This document shows positions 7,515 to 16,620 of a DNA stretch of 64,000 bases, piece after piece. Position numbers and translations under genes: made by a program. How positions within the stretch are numbered: the first letter of the stretch is position 1; each line of letters starts with the position of its first letter. The stretch covers positions 124,001-188,000 of the forward strand of contig NZ_MODW01000004.1 in NCBI RefSeq assembly GCF_001866135.1, read 5' to 3'. The notes below the pieces were generated by a model. It did not search any database and was not told where the DNA came from. It saw only the letters and a list, made by a program, of their open reading frames with translations. Source of the DNA: Microbacterium sp. LCT-H2. GTDB lineage: Bacteria; Actinomycetota; Actinomycetes; Actinomycetales; Microbacteriaceae.

Positions 7515-8147
7515 GTGGCATCCCCGGCAGCTGACGACTATCTGAAGACCGTCTACGCGCACACCGAGTGGCAGGATGCGCCGATCACCCCCTCGGTCCT
7601 GGCGGCCAAGCTCGGCATCGCGCCGTCGTCGGTCACGGAGATGGTGAAGAAGCTCGCCGCGGCGGGACTCGTGTCGCACGTGCCGTATGGAGCGGTCCGG
7701 CTGACGGACGCGGGGATCACCCGGGCCCTCGCGATGGTCCGCCGCCACCGCCTCATCGAGACCTGGCTCGTGCAGGAGTTCGGGTACGGGTGGGATGAGG
7801 TGCACGACGAGGCCGAGGTGCTGGAGCACACCATCAGCGACCGGCTGCTCGAGGGCATCGACGAGCGCCTGGGCCGCCCGCGCTTCGACCCGCACGGAGA
7901 CGCCATCCCGGACGCGGAGGGCCGCATCGAACGGGAGCCCTTCGTCCTGCTCGCCGATGCCCCGGACGGACACACCGGCCGCGTGCTCCGCGTCGACGAC
8001 CGCGACCCGGAGCTCCTGCGGACCCTCGACTCCCACGGGATCGTCGTGGGGACGACCGTGACCGTGACCCCGACCGGCATCACCCTCGACGGCACCGAGC
8101 CTCCGCTGCCCCCCGCCGCCCGCGACGTGGTGTGGTTGTCGGCCTGA
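7515..8147 (+). CDS. mntR: MntR/DtxR-family metal-dependent repressor
   Basis: A 210-residue regulator. The N-terminal winged helix (about 8-62) has the DtxR pattern DYLKTVYAHTEW and SSVTEMVKKLAAAGLV. The dimerisation and metal domain (65-140) has RRHRLIETWLVQEFGYGWDEVHDEAEVLEH, with the His/Glu ligands of this family. A C-terminal FeoA/SH3-like domain (about 145-205) is present, as in DtxR and IdeR. The cognate sites are most likely the two operators at mntH. Manganese rather than iron is inferred from the linked mntH. Confidence 0.9.
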   Translation: MASPAADDYLKTVYAHTEWQDAPITPSVLAAKLGIAPSSVTEMVKKLAAAGLVSHVPYGAVRLTDAGITRALAMVRRHRLIETWLVQEFGYGWDEVHDEAEVLEHTISDRLLEGIDERLGRPRFDPHGDAIPDAEGRIEREPFVLLADAPDGHTGRVLRVDDRDPELLRTLDSHGIVVGTTVTVTPTGITLDGTEPPLPPAARDVVWLSA

Positions 8148-8155
8148 CCCCCGGC

Positions 8156-8214
8156 TTCGAATCGCGCACTTTGCGGCAGATCGGCCGGGGATGGGGCCAA
8201 TCAGGCGATTCGAA
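8156..8214. repeat. Inverted repeat in the mntR-NagD gap
   Basis: TTCGAATCGC (8156-8165) is repeated in inverse as GCGATTCGAA (8205-8214), with 39 bases between. There is no T-run after it, so it is more likely an operator pair or a weak hairpin than a strong terminator. Confidence 0.4.
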
Positions 8215-8231
8215 AGGAAAGGTGGGGCCTC

Positions 8232-8237
8232 TAGGCT
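8232..8237 (+). promoter_or_regulatory. -10 box TAGGCT for the NagD-type phosphatase
   Basis: TAGGCT, GAGCAC, then ATG at 8244; no ribosome site is possible in this gap. Confidence 0.6.
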
Positions 8238-8243
8238 GAGCAC

Positions 8244-9053
8244 ATGGCACACCGTGACGACATCGAATGCTGGCTCACCGACATGGACGGCGTGCTCGTC
8301 CATGAGAACGACGCCATCCCCGGGGCCTCCGAACTCCTCGCCGGATGGGAGCGCAACGAGATCCCCTACCTCGTGCTCACGAACAACTCGATCTTCACCG
8401 CCCGCGACCTCTCCGCCCGCCTCCGTGCGAGCGGCCTGATCGTGCCGGAAGAGCGCATCTGGACGTCAGCGCTCGCGACCGCCGACTTCCTCGCGCAGCA
8501 GCTCCCCGGCGGCTCCGCGTTCGTCATCGGCGAGGCCGGCATCCTCACCGCGCTGCACGAGGCCGGCTTCATCATGACCGAGACGAACCCCGATTTCGTC
8601 GTCGTCGGCGAGACCCGCAACTACTCGTTCGAGGCCATCACGAAGGCCATCCGCCACATCATCAACGGGTCGCGCTTCATCGTGACCAACCCGGACGCCA
8701 CCGGCCCGAGCGCCGACGGGGTGCTGCCGGCCACGGGAGCGATCGCCGCCCTCATCACCAAGGCCACCGGCAAGGAGCCCTACGTCGTCGGCAAGCCCAA
8801 TCCGATGATGTTCCGTTCGGCCCTGAACAAGATCGGCGCGCACTCGAAGAAGACCGGCATGATCGGCGACCGGATGGACACGGACATCGTCGCCGGCATC
8901 GAGGCGGGTCTGCACACGGTGCTCGTCCTCACCGGCATCAGCGACCAGCGGATCATCGAGCAGTACCCCTTCCGACCGGACGAGATCGTCGACTCGGTCG
9001 CCGACCTGCTGCCGACCATCACCGACTCGATCCCCACCCTCGACGAGGACTGA
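8244..9053 (+). CDS. HAD-IIA (NagD-like) sugar/nucleotide phosphatase
   Basis: A 269-residue cytoplasmic phosphatase. Motif I is TDMDGVLV (near 12), motif II is the TNNS stretch (near 46), the C2 cap lies between, the conserved Lys is in GKPNPMMF (near 187), and motif III/IV is GDRMDTDIVAGIEAG (near 209). This is the order and length of the NagD/AraL group, which removes phosphate from sugar phosphates or nucleotides. The substrate is unknown. It is followed after one base by the YdeI-type gene, so the two probably share a transcript. Confidence 0.9.
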   Translation: MAHRDDIECWLTDMDGVLVHENDAIPGASELLAGWERNEIPYLVLTNNSIFTARDLSARLRASGLIVPEERIWTSALATADFLAQQLPGGSAFVIGEAGILTALHEAGFIMTETNPDFVVVGETRNYSFEAITKAIRHIINGSRFIVTNPDATGPSADGVLPATGAIAALITKATGKEPYVVGKPNPMMFRSALNKIGAHSKKTGMIGDRMDTDIVAGIEAGLHTVLVLTGISDQRIIEQYPFRPDEIVDSVADLLPTITDSIPTLDED

Positions 9054-9054
9054 C

Positions 9055-9624
9055 GTGGGCGCCCTCGACGACGGCGAGCGGGTCACGGCGGCGGACGCCG
9101 CGGCCTGGCGCGCCTGGCTCGAGGCGAACCACGAACGCACGGCCGGGGTGTGGCTGCTGAGCGTGCGCGGCCGATCCGCCCTCGGCGTCGGCTACGAGGA
9201 CGCCGTCCGTCAGGCGCTGTGCTTCGGGTGGATCGACGGCCCGGTGCGCACGTTCGACGACGAGACCGGCGGCCAGTGGTTCTCCCCTCGACGCCCTGGC
9301 AGCGGCTGGGCGGCGACGAACAAGGCCCGTATCGCGGAGCTGGAGGCCGCGGGGCTCCTCGCCCCCGCCGGCATCCGGGCGCTGGAGACGGCGAAGGCGA
9401 ACGGTTCGTGGACCCTGCTCGACGGCCCCGAGGCCGGCATCGAGCCGCCGGAGCTCACGGCCGCCCTCGACGCAGTACCGGCGGCGAGGGCGAGCTGGGA
9501 TGCGTTCCCGAAGTCGGTGAAGAAGTTCGGCCTCACGCACATCGCGATGGCCAAGCGTCCGGAGACCAAGGCCGCCCGCATCGCGAAGATCGTGGCGGAT
9601 GCCGCGGAGGGGAAGCGCCCATGA
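9055..9624 (+). CDS. YdeI/OmdA-family protein
   Basis: A 189-residue cytoplasmic protein. It carries the family hallmarks: WRAWLEANHERTAGVWL, the strongly conserved QALCFGWIDG (near 60) and FSPRRPGSGWAATNKARI (near 82), plus a C-terminal AKRPETKAARI helix. In other bacteria such proteins affect tolerance of peptides or bacteriocins, but no biochemical function is settled. It starts with GTG one base after the upstream stop. Confidence 0.82.
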   Translation: MGALDDGERVTAADAAAWRAWLEANHERTAGVWLLSVRGRSALGVGYEDAVRQALCFGWIDGPVRTFDDETGGQWFSPRRPGSGWAATNKARIAELEAAGLLAPAGIRALETAKANGSWTLLDGPEAGIEPPELTAALDAVPAARASWDAFPKSVKKFGLTHIAMAKRPETKAARIAKIVADAAEGKRP

Positions 9625-9785
9625 ACCAGAGCGACCTGCTGTTCCTCGTCCTGATCCTCATCACGCTCACGTCGCTGACGGTCTTCGTCGTGCAGTTCGT
9701 GCGCTCCCGCCGCCGCGGCGGCGAGGATGACGACCGCTCCGGCTGGTGGGAGGGTCCCTGGGACGACGACGACCGCCGGCGCTGA
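9621..9785 (+). CDS. Small single-pass membrane protein
   Basis: A 54-residue protein: one helix (about 5-27), a basic stop-transfer patch RSRRRGG and an acidic tail with two Trp (GWWEGPWDDDD). It overlaps the YdeI-type gene by 4 bases (ATGA), which supports it as a real, co-translated gene. No family is recognised. Confidence 0.6.
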   Translation: MNQSDLLFLVLILITLTSLTVFVVQFVRSRRRGGEDDDRSGWWEGPWDDDDRRR

Positions 9786-9809
9786 GCCGACGGTCGCCGT
9801 CCCGAGGCC

Positions 9810-11441
9810 TCAGGAGGCGAGCGACGCTCCGGGGATCGCGGCGAGCAGCTCCCGGGTGTACGGATGCTGCGGCGTGTCGAAGATGCTCTCCGGGGTGCCG
9901 CTCTCGACCACGACGCCGCGCTGCATCACGTGCACCTCGTCCGAGATCATGCGCACGACCGCGAGGTCGTGGCTGATGAAGAGGTAGCTGAGCCCGAGGT
10001 TCTTCTGCAGGTCGGCGAGGAGCTCGAGGATCTGCGCCTGCACCAGCACGTCGAGCGCGGAGACCGCCTCGTCCAGCACGACGAGCTCGGGCTCCAGGGC
10101 CAGGGCGCGGGCGATCGCGACCCGCTGCCGCTGTCCGCCGGAGAGCTCGTGCGGCAGTCGCTCGGCCATGGCCGCGGGCAGCGCGACCTGCTCCAGGAGT
10201 TCCAGGACGCGGGCGTGCCGGGTGGCGCCGGTCCCGATCCGGTGCACGCGCAGCGGCTCGGCGATCGACTGCTCCACGGTGTACCGCGGGTCGAGCGAGG
10301 CATAGGGGTTCTGGAAGACGGGCTGCACGCGGCGGCGCAGCGCGAAGAGCTCCGTGCGGCGGAGGGCCGTGAGGTCGGTGCCGTCGAAGAGGATGGCCCC
10401 GGAGGTCGCGTCCTCCAATCCCAGCACCATGTTCGCCGTGGTGGACTTGCCCGAACCCGACTCGCCCACGATGGACACGGTCGTGCCGCGGCGGATCGAG
10501 AAGCTCACACCGTCGACCGCCGTGAAGGTCTGCGGCTCCCCGGCCTTCGCATTCCGGAGCGGGAACTCCTTGCGCAGGTCCCGGATCTCGACGAACGGCA
10601 CGGCGTCGGCGGTGACCTCGCGCGTCGGGAGGGCGTCGCGGCGGGACGCGAGGCTCGGCGCGGCCGCGAGCAGCTGCCGGGTGTACTCGTGCTGCGGGTT
10701 GCCGAGGACGTCCGCCGACGTGCCCTCCTCCACGACACGGCCACGGAACATCACGACGATGCGGTCGGCGCGCTCGGCGGCGAGGGCGAGGTCGTGGGTG
10801 ATGAGGAACACCGCGGTGCCCAGCTCGTCGGTCAGCTGGTCGAGCTGGTCGAGGATCCGCCGCTGCACGGTGACGTCGAGCGCCGAGGTGGGCTCGTCGG
10901 CGATGAGCAGCCGCGGCTTGCAGGCGAGCCCCATCGCGATGAGCGCACGCTGCCGCATGCCTCCGGAGAACTCGTGCGGGTACTGGGTCGCCCGGCGGGC
11001 GGCATCGGGGATCCCGACCATCTCCAGCAGCTCGACGACGCGGGCCTTCGTCCCGTCGCCGCTGGTGTACCCGTGCACTTCGAGGGCCTCGCCGATCTGC
11101 TCTCCGACGCGCATGAGGGGGTTGAGGTTCGACATCGGGTCCTGCGGCACGAGGCCGATTCCGGCTCCGCGGAGGGACACCATCGCGTTCTCGGGGAGGT
11201 CGGTGAGCTCGCGGCCCTCGAAGCGGATGCTCCCCGCGGTGATGACGCCGTTCTCGGGCAGCAGACGGTTGACCGCGGCCGCGGTGGTGGACTTCCCGGA
11301 GCCGGATTCGCCGACCACGGCGACCGTCTCGCCGGCGGCGATGTCGATCGTGATGTCGCTGATCGCGGTGACCAGCTCGGAGCCGGTCCGGAAGGCGACC
11401 GCGAGGCCGTCGATGCTCAGCACGGGCGGGGTGGTGCTCAT
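9810..11441 (-). CDS. Oligopeptide-type ABC importer ATPase with two fused domains
   Basis: A 543-residue protein with two complete ABC domains in one chain (DppD-like then DppF-like). Domain 1: GESGSGKST near 44, FSGGMRQRALIA, LLIADEPTSALD. Domain 2: GESGSGKST near 325, LSGGQRQRVAIA, LVVLDEAVSALD. Each domain ends with the peptide-importer tail that reads QHEYTRQLLAA or QHPYTRELLAA. It is the last gene of the muropeptide operon and overlaps the serine-hydrolase stop by 4 bases. It should energise the permeases encoded at 15733-17588. Confidence 0.95.
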   Translation of the reverse strand: MSTTPPVLSIDGLAVAFRTGSELVTAISDITIDIAAGETVAVVGESGSGKSTTAAAVNRLLPENGVITAGSIRFEGRELTDLPENAMVSLRGAGIGLVPQDPMSNLNPLMRVGEQIGEALEVHGYTSGDGTKARVVELLEMVGIPDAARRATQYPHEFSGGMRQRALIAMGLACKPRLLIADEPTSALDVTVQRRILDQLDQLTDELGTAVFLITHDLALAAERADRIVVMFRGRVVEEGTSADVLGNPQHEYTRQLLAAAPSLASRRDALPTREVTADAVPFVEIRDLRKEFPLRNAKAGEPQTFTAVDGVSFSIRRGTTVSIVGESGSGKSTTANMVLGLEDATSGAILFDGTDLTALRRTELFALRRRVQPVFQNPYASLDPRYTVEQSIAEPLRVHRIGTGATRHARVLELLEQVALPAAMAERLPHELSGGQRQRVAIARALALEPELVVLDEAVSALDVLVQAQILELLADLQKNLGLSYLFISHDLAVVRMISDEVHVMQRGVVVESGTPESIFDTPQHPYTRELLAAIPGASLAS

Positions 11442-12520
11442 GGGGTACTCGTTCCTTCGGGGTCGAGGAGTGCGGGCAGCGCTGCGCGCCACAGGGTCTC
11501 GGTGGGGGCGATCTCGTCGGCGAACAGCCGGTTGGCGAGCAGGACGACGGCGGTCCCGGTGGCGGGGACCACGCCGAGCGCGCACCCCGTGTAGCCGGGA
11601 TGCCAGAGCATCCGGGTCGGGCGTCCGTCCGCCGTCACGGTGTCGCTGCGCCAGCCGAGGGCCTGACCGGGGTCCGGGCCGTCGCGGAACAGCTCGGCCA
11701 CGAGCGCCGGGTCCCAGAGGTCGTGGGGCACCTCGGGGTCGGCGAGCGCGACGCCGAGGGTCAGCAGCTCGTCGACCGTGCCGAACAGGCCGGCGTGCCC
11801 CGAGACGCCGTGCAGGGCGTGGAAGCAGTTGCCGTCGTTGACGACGCCGGTGATCTCGCCCTCGCGCCAGGGGAAGTGCCGGCGAGAGGTGAGGATCGGG
11901 TAGGGCGTGCCGGTGGCGACCATCCGTCGCTCGGCGGCATCGCCGTCGCCCGTGGACGACGCGACCGGCCCGGGGACGGGCCCGTAGCCCGTGCGCGTGA
12001 GGCCGAGGGGCCCGGTCACGAGCTCGCGCACGGCGGCGTCCAGGGAGAGGCCGGTCACGGCGGCGATGATCCGTCCGAGGATCAGGAAGCCCAGGTCGGA
12101 GTAGTGCCGCCCGTCGTCCACGCCGTAGCGGAGCGGGAGCGTGTCGGCGGCGGCCGCGCCGTCGACATGCGTGCCGTCGAGGTAGAGCGGCTGCCACTCC
12201 CAGAGCCCCGCCCGGTGCAGGAGCAGGTGCCGCACGGTCGTCCCTGGGGCGCAGGCGGTTCCGGAGACGAAGCGGTCCACCGGATCGTCGAACCGGAGGT
12301 CCCCCCGGGAGGCCAGCCCGAGGAGCGCGGTGGTGGTCGCGGCGACCTTGGTGACCGAGGCGAGGTCGAACGCCGTCTCCGTCGTGACCGGCGTCCCCGC
12401 GAGGTCGGCGAAGCCGCCGGCGGCCGTGTCCCGGCTCGTGCGGGTGGCGACACCGGCGACGGCTCCCCGCGGCGCGGTCGGCCCGGTGAGGACCGCGGCG
12501 ATCGCCTCGGCGGCGCTCAT
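11438..12520 (-). CDS. Serine beta-lactamase-fold hydrolase of the muropeptide operon
   Basis: A 360-residue class C beta-lactamase-fold enzyme. The nucleophile motif SVTK is near residue 53 (DLASVTKVAATT), the Tyr motif is YSDL near 140, and the third box is HPGYTG near 318. There is no signal peptide, so it acts in the cytoplasm. Its place among recycling genes resembles the beta-lactamase-like gene of the Bacillus subtilis MurNAc operon. It may cut D,D- or amide bonds in imported muropeptides; this is inference. Start and stop both overlap neighbours by 4 bases. Confidence 0.8.
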   Translation of the reverse strand: MSAAEAIAAVLTGPTAPRGAVAGVATRTSRDTAAGGFADLAGTPVTTETAFDLASVTKVAATTTALLGLASRGDLRFDDPVDRFVSGTACAPGTTVRHLLLHRAGLWEWQPLYLDGTHVDGAAAADTLPLRYGVDDGRHYSDLGFLILGRIIAAVTGLSLDAAVRELVTGPLGLTRTGYGPVPGPVASSTGDGDAAERRMVATGTPYPILTSRRHFPWREGEITGVVNDGNCFHALHGVSGHAGLFGTVDELLTLGVALADPEVPHDLWDPALVAELFRDGPDPGQALGWRSDTVTADGRPTRMLWHPGYTGCALGVVPATGTAVVLLANRLFADEIAPTETLWRAALPALLDPEGTSTP

Positions 12521-13644
12521 ACGAGAGCTCCTGTGCGGGAGCGGTCGAGCAGCACCTCGGCGTCGGGGGCGATCCCGGTGATCCCCAGTCCTGCGGCCGG
12601 GGCGAGGGTGAGCCACTCCGCGTCGGCGGTGAGCCCTCCGGTCACCGGCGACCGGCGCAGCCACGACGCCGCGTCGAGGTCGTGCACGACGTCCGGAGCG
12701 ACCGCGGCGGCGAGGTGCACCGCGGCGGCCACCCCGACGTGCGACTCCATCATGCAGCCGACGATGATGCCGAGTCCGGCGGAGCGGGCGGCCTGCACGC
12801 AGGCGAGCGCCTCGCGGAGCCCGCCGGTCTTGGCGAGCTTGACGTTCACGAGCCCGGCAGCTCCGCGCACGGCGATGTCGCGGACATCCTGCGCGGTGCG
12901 GACCGATTCGTCCGCCATGATCCGGGTGTCGACGGCGGCGGTCACCGCGGCCAGCGCATCCAGGTCGCGCGCGGCGACGGGCTGCTCGACGAACTCGAGC
13001 CCGAGACCGGCGTCCTCCGCCGCTTGGATGACGCGGATCGCGGTCTCGGCGTCCCACGCCTGGTTCGCGTCCACGCGCAGCGTGATGTCGGCGCCGACGG
13101 CGGCGCGGACGGCCAGGAGACCCGCGACCGTGTCGTGTTCGCGGGACGCCTTGATCTTGAGACAGCGGAATCCCGCCGCCGCGTGCTCGACGGCGGTCGC
13201 GGCCAGCGCGGCCGGCCTCGCCACGGACAGCGTCATGTCGGTGCGGATGCGCGGGGGCGCGTCTGCGTGCGGGGCGAGCGTCGGTGCGAGCGGCTCATCC
13301 CGGTGCTGCGCGGCGAGGTCGGCGAGCGCGCAGGCCACCGCGCTGCGGGCGGCGGCGTTTCCCCAGGCGGCCGCAGCGAGGGCGTCCGGCAGCCCGGGAT
13401 CGTCGACGGAGCGCCCGAGCACGGCGTCGGCGAAGGTACCGGCGACCACGGCCGTCACGCTCTCGGGGCTCTCCCCGGTGACGCGCCAGCTCGTCGCGGC
13501 CTCCCCGTACCCGCGACGGCCGTCGGCGTCGGTCACCTCCACGAGCACGACGTCGAGGTGGTCCGTACGACGGACGGCCGTGACGAAGGGACGCGCCAGG
13601 GGCGAAGGCACCCGCAGCACGCGCATCCGCTCGACGACGGTCAC
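12517..13644 (-). CDS. Enolase-superfamily dipeptide epimerase (L-Ala-D/L-Glu type)
   Basis: A 375-residue enolase-superfamily enzyme. It has the catalytic KIK motif (CLKIKAS, near 167), metal ligands in RVDANQAW (Asp near 193), EFVEQPV (Glu near 219) and IMADES (Asp near 244), and the second catalytic Lys in VKLAKTGG (near 268). This is the muconate-lactonizing/dipeptide-epimerase subgroup. Next to murQ and anmK, the likely reaction is L-Ala-D-Glu to L-Ala-L-Glu, which opens the peptide part of murein to ordinary peptidases. The GTG start overlaps the anmK stop (GTGA); an internal ATG 18 bases in is an alternative. Confidence 0.85.
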   Translation of the reverse strand: MTVVERMRVLRVPSPLARPFVTAVRRTDHLDVVLVEVTDADGRRGYGEAATSWRVTGESPESVTAVVAGTFADAVLGRSVDDPGLPDALAAAAWGNAAARSAVACALADLAAQHRDEPLAPTLAPHADAPPRIRTDMTLSVARPAALAATAVEHAAAGFRCLKIKASREHDTVAGLLAVRAAVGADITLRVDANQAWDAETAIRVIQAAEDAGLGLEFVEQPVAARDLDALAAVTAAVDTRIMADESVRTAQDVRDIAVRGAAGLVNVKLAKTGGLREALACVQAARSAGLGIIVGCMMESHVGVAAAVHLAAAVAPDVVHDLDAASWLRRSPVTGGLTADAEWLTLAPAAGLGITGIAPDAEVLLDRSRTGALV

Positions 13645-14831
13645 GATCCCGCCGCCTCCGTGAGGGTGAGGGAATCGACGGCCGCGACCGGCTCGGGCAT
13701 CTGCAGCGGACCGGCGCCGGGCGTGATCGTGCCGAGGATGCGCGGCTCGCGCGCCCCCGTCCCTCCGGGGACGATGGCGGGGACGCCGTGCAGGGTCGAC
13801 CAGCCGATGAGCGCGAGGAGGATGGCCTCCTTGCTGTCGGCGGGGGCGCCGAGCTCGTCGGCCAGGACGACCTCCGTCTGCGGCAGCGCGGTCCGCAGCC
13901 CGTCGAGGATCAGCGGGTTGCGGCAGCCGCCGCCGGACACCGCGAGGAAGCCGATCCCGGCGGCCTCGACGTCGCGGGCGACCGTGCGGACCGTGAGCTC
14001 GGTGAGCGTGCGCACGACGTCGGCGACCGCGATCTCGCGTCCCTGCGCCGCGAGGTGCTCCTGCACGTAGGCGAGGTGGAAGTGCTCCTTGCCCGTGCTC
14101 TTCGGCGGGGTGAGCGCGTAGTAGGGGTCTGCGAGCATCGCGTCCAGCAGCGCCTCGTCGACCCGTCCGGTCCGAGCGATCGCCGCATCGTCGTCATAGC
14201 CGAGCGGGTTGAGGTCGTGCGCGACGATGACCGCGTCGACCAGGGCGTTCGCGGGGCCGATGTCGTAGGCGACGAGGCCGTCGGGGCGGACGACGGTCAT
14301 GTTCGAGATGCCGCCGAGGTTCAGCGCCGCCGAGATGCCGGCGCGGCCACGGAGCAGCAGCTCGTCGAGGAACGACACGAGCGGAGCGCCGTGGCCGCCC
14401 GCGGTGATGTCGCGGATGCGGATGTCGGAGACGACGGGCACCCCGGTCTTCTCGGCGATCCAGGCCGGCTGCCCGATCTGGAGGGTGCCGAGCGCGTGGG
14501 CGCCGTCGACCCAGTGGTACACGGTCTGGCCGTGCGAGCACACCGCGTCGACACCGCCGACCTCGGCCGCGACCTCGGCCGCGACCTCGGCGAATGCCTG
14601 CCCGATGAGGGTGTCGAGCTCGGCCACCTCGGCCAGGGTGGTCTGCGCCGGAGGGAGCGCGGCGATGAGTCGTGCCCGCAGCTCGGGGTCGTAGGGGACG
14701 CTCGTGGACGCGAGCACCGTGCCCCGGAGATCGACACCGTGCGCCGTGAAGCCCCCGTTGGTGGCGAAGTCGACGACGGCGGCGTCGATCCCGTCGTGCG
14801 AGGTGCCGGAGATCAGTCCCAGGACGCGCAT
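13641..14831 (-). CDS. anmK: Anhydro-N-acetylmuramic acid kinase AnmK
   Basis: A 396-residue ASKHA-fold kinase. It starts directly with the nucleotide loop GLISGTSHDGIDAA and has SHGQTVYHW (near 99), NLGGISNMT (near 168) and DIGPANALVD (near 187), all typical of AnmK. The enzyme opens the 1,6-anhydro ring and phosphorylates it, giving MurNAc-6-phosphate for MurQ, encoded just upstream. The ATG overlaps the murQ stop by exactly 4 bases. Confidence 0.95.
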   Translation of the reverse strand: MRVLGLISGTSHDGIDAAVVDFATNGGFTAHGVDLRGTVLASTSVPYDPELRARLIAALPPAQTTLAEVAELDTLIGQAFAEVAAEVAAEVGGVDAVCSHGQTVYHWVDGAHALGTLQIGQPAWIAEKTGVPVVSDIRIRDITAGGHGAPLVSFLDELLLRGRAGISAALNLGGISNMTVVRPDGLVAYDIGPANALVDAVIVAHDLNPLGYDDDAAIARTGRVDEALLDAMLADPYYALTPPKSTGKEHFHLAYVQEHLAAQGREIAVADVVRTLTELTVRTVARDVEAAGIGFLAVSGGGCRNPLILDGLRTALPQTEVVLADELGAPADSKEAILLALIGWSTLHGVPAIVPGGTGAREPRILGTITPGAGPLQMPEPVAAVDSLTLTEAAGS

Positions 14832-15736
14832 CAGTTCTCCTCCAGTGCGGTGCGCAGACGGCCGTCGGCCGCCGCGAGTCGGTCGGTGGCCGCGGCGAGG
14901 TCCTCCCCGCGGCGGATCATGATGGTGGCGAGCTTCACGTCCCACCCTGCGCTCTCCAGCGCGGCGGCCGCCGTGTCGCGATCGACGTCGGCGATCGTCC
15001 GCACCATGCGGATCGCGCGCTCGCGGAGCTTGTGGTTCGTGGCCTTCACGTCGACCATCAGGTTGCCGTAGGCCTTGCCGTTCCGGACCATCGCGATGGT
15101 CGAGAACATGTTCAGGACCAGTTTCTGGGCCGTGCCGGACTTGAGGCGCGTGGAGCCGGCGAGCACCTCGGGGCCGACCTCGACCTCGATGCCGTGCTCG
15201 GCGACCGCGCTCAGCGCGGTGCCGGTGTTGCACGACAGGCCGACGCCGAGCGCCCCGCGCTCCCGCGCCCGCCGGACGGCGGCGACCACGTACGGCGTGC
15301 GGCCGCTGGACGCGATGCCGATCACGGTGTCGAGCGGGCCGATGCCCGCGGAGTCGATGGCCGCAGCCCCGGCCTCCGCGTCGTCCTCCGCGCCTTCGAC
15401 GGGGTTCACGATCGCACCGGGACCGCCGGCCATGATCGCGAACACCAGCTCCGGCGGGGTGCTGAACGTGGGCGGGCACTCCGAGGCGTCGAGCACGCCG
15501 ATGCGTCCGGGGGTGCCTGCGCCGACGTAGACCAGGCGTCCGCCCTGCGCCATGCGCGCGGCCGTCTGCTCGATCGCCGGGACGATCTGCGGGAGAGCGC
15601 GCTGCACGGCCGCGGGCACGGTGGCGTCGGCCTCGTTCATGGTCTGCGCGAGCTCGGCCACGCTCATCTGGTCGAGGCGGGCGTACCGGGGGTCGCTCGC
15701 CTCGGTGGCGAGGGCGCCGAGGTCTTCCGCGATCAT
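14831..15736 (-). CDS. murQ: N-acetylmuramic acid 6-phosphate etherase MurQ
   Basis: A 301-residue SIS-domain lyase that splits MurNAc-6P into GlcNAc-6P and D-lactate. The diagnostic stretch is VYVGAGTPGRIGVLDASECPPTF (from near 70), followed by SSGRTPYVVAA, CNTGTALSA, SGTAQKLVLNM and VKATNHKLRERA. Length and order match the family fully. It lies between the DppC-like permease and anmK with 4-base overlaps on both sides. Confidence 0.96.
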   Translation of the reverse strand: MIAEDLGALATEASDPRYARLDQMSVAELAQTMNEADATVPAAVQRALPQIVPAIEQTAARMAQGGRLVYVGAGTPGRIGVLDASECPPTFSTPPELVFAIMAGGPGAIVNPVEGAEDDAEAGAAAIDSAGIGPLDTVIGIASSGRTPYVVAAVRRARERGALGVGLSCNTGTALSAVAEHGIEVEVGPEVLAGSTRLKSGTAQKLVLNMFSTIAMVRNGKAYGNLMVDVKATNHKLRERAIRMVRTIADVDRDTAAAALESAGWDVKLATIMIRRGEDLAAATDRLAAADGRLRTALEEN

Positions 15737-16620
15737 CGCTTGCCCCTATTCCGCGGGTCGAGGCTGTCGCGCAGCCCGTCGCCCAGCAGGTTCAGGCCGA
15801 CGACGAGGAGCACGACGACCACGCCGGGGGCGATCATCGTCCACGGGGCGATGGTCACGAGGGTCCGCGCCTCGAAGATCATGGAGCCGAGCGAGGGCGC
15901 GGGCGGCGGAGTCCCGAGTCCGAGGAAGCTCAGCGACGCCTCCGTGAGCACCGCCCACGAGAGGGAGAGCGTGACCTGCACGATGATGATCGAGGTGATG
16001 TTCGGCAGGACGTGGCGGAACATGGTCGCCATGCGGCTCTGCCCCGTGCTCTTGGCCGCCTTGACGTACTCCACCTCGCGCAGCGACAGCACGGGGCCGC
16101 GGGTCACGCGGATGAAGATCGGCACGTAGACGATCGCGATGGCCACGGCGATCGTGAACCAGTTGCGGTCGAACACCGAGGCGAGCGACAGGGCGAGCAG
16201 CAGCGGCGGGAACGCGAACAGCACGTTGGTGACCGCCGTGATCGCACCGTCGGAGAAGCCGCGGTAGAAACCGGCGATGAGTCCGCAGACCGTGCCGACC
16301 ACGGTCGCGAACGCCACGGCGACCACGGAGATGAGCGCCGAGTTGGCGACACCGGCTGCTACCCGCGAGAACACGTCGCGGCCGAACTGGTCGGTGCCGA
16401 ACCAGTGCACCGCGGACGGCGGCTGCAGCCGGGACGGCGGGTCCTGCGCGAGCGGGTCGAACGGCAGCAGGCCGAACGCCGAGACGAGGCTGAGCACCGC
16501 GAGCAGCGCGACGATGATGAGGCCGGAGAGACCGCTGCGGCTGCGCAGCAGGAGACGCACGCGCTCCATGGTGCGTCCGCCGCCGGGGGCGAGGGTCGGG
16601 GTCTGAGAGATGTCGGTCAT
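15733..16620 (-). CDS. Peptide-type ABC importer permease (DppC-like)
   Basis: A 295-residue permease with six predicted helices. The family loop HWFGTDQFGRDVFSR is near 72, and the coupling-helix motif EYVKAAKSTGQS near 184 contacts the ATPase. The C-terminal DSLDPRNRGKR is typical of DppC. It forms the channel together with the DppB-like protein. It shares 4-base overlaps with both neighbours. Confidence 0.95.
   Translation of the reverse strand: MTDISQTPTLAPGGGRTMERVRLLLRSRSGLSGLIIVALLAVLSLVSAFGLLPFDPLAQDPPSRLQPPSAVHWFGTDQFGRDVFSRVAAGVANSALISVVAVAFATVVGTVCGLIAGFYRGFSDGAITAVTNVLFAFPPLLLALSLASVFDRNWFTIAVAIAIVYVPIFIRVTRGPVLSLREVEYVKAAKSTGQSRMATMFRHVLPNITSIIIVQVTLSLSWAVLTEASLSFLGLGTPPPAPSLGSMIFEARTLVTIAPWTMIAPGVVVVLLVVGLNLLGDGLRDSLDPRNRGKR

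Noticed and set aside
9810..11441. Novel fusion of two ABC ATPases
   Set aside because: Single-chain DppD-DppF ATPases are common in actinobacterial peptide importers.
11442..12197. Extended N-terminus of the double ABC ATPase
   Set aside because: It reads through the serine-hydrolase gene in another frame, is Arg-rich without domain, and the ATG at 11441 has the usual 4-base overlap.
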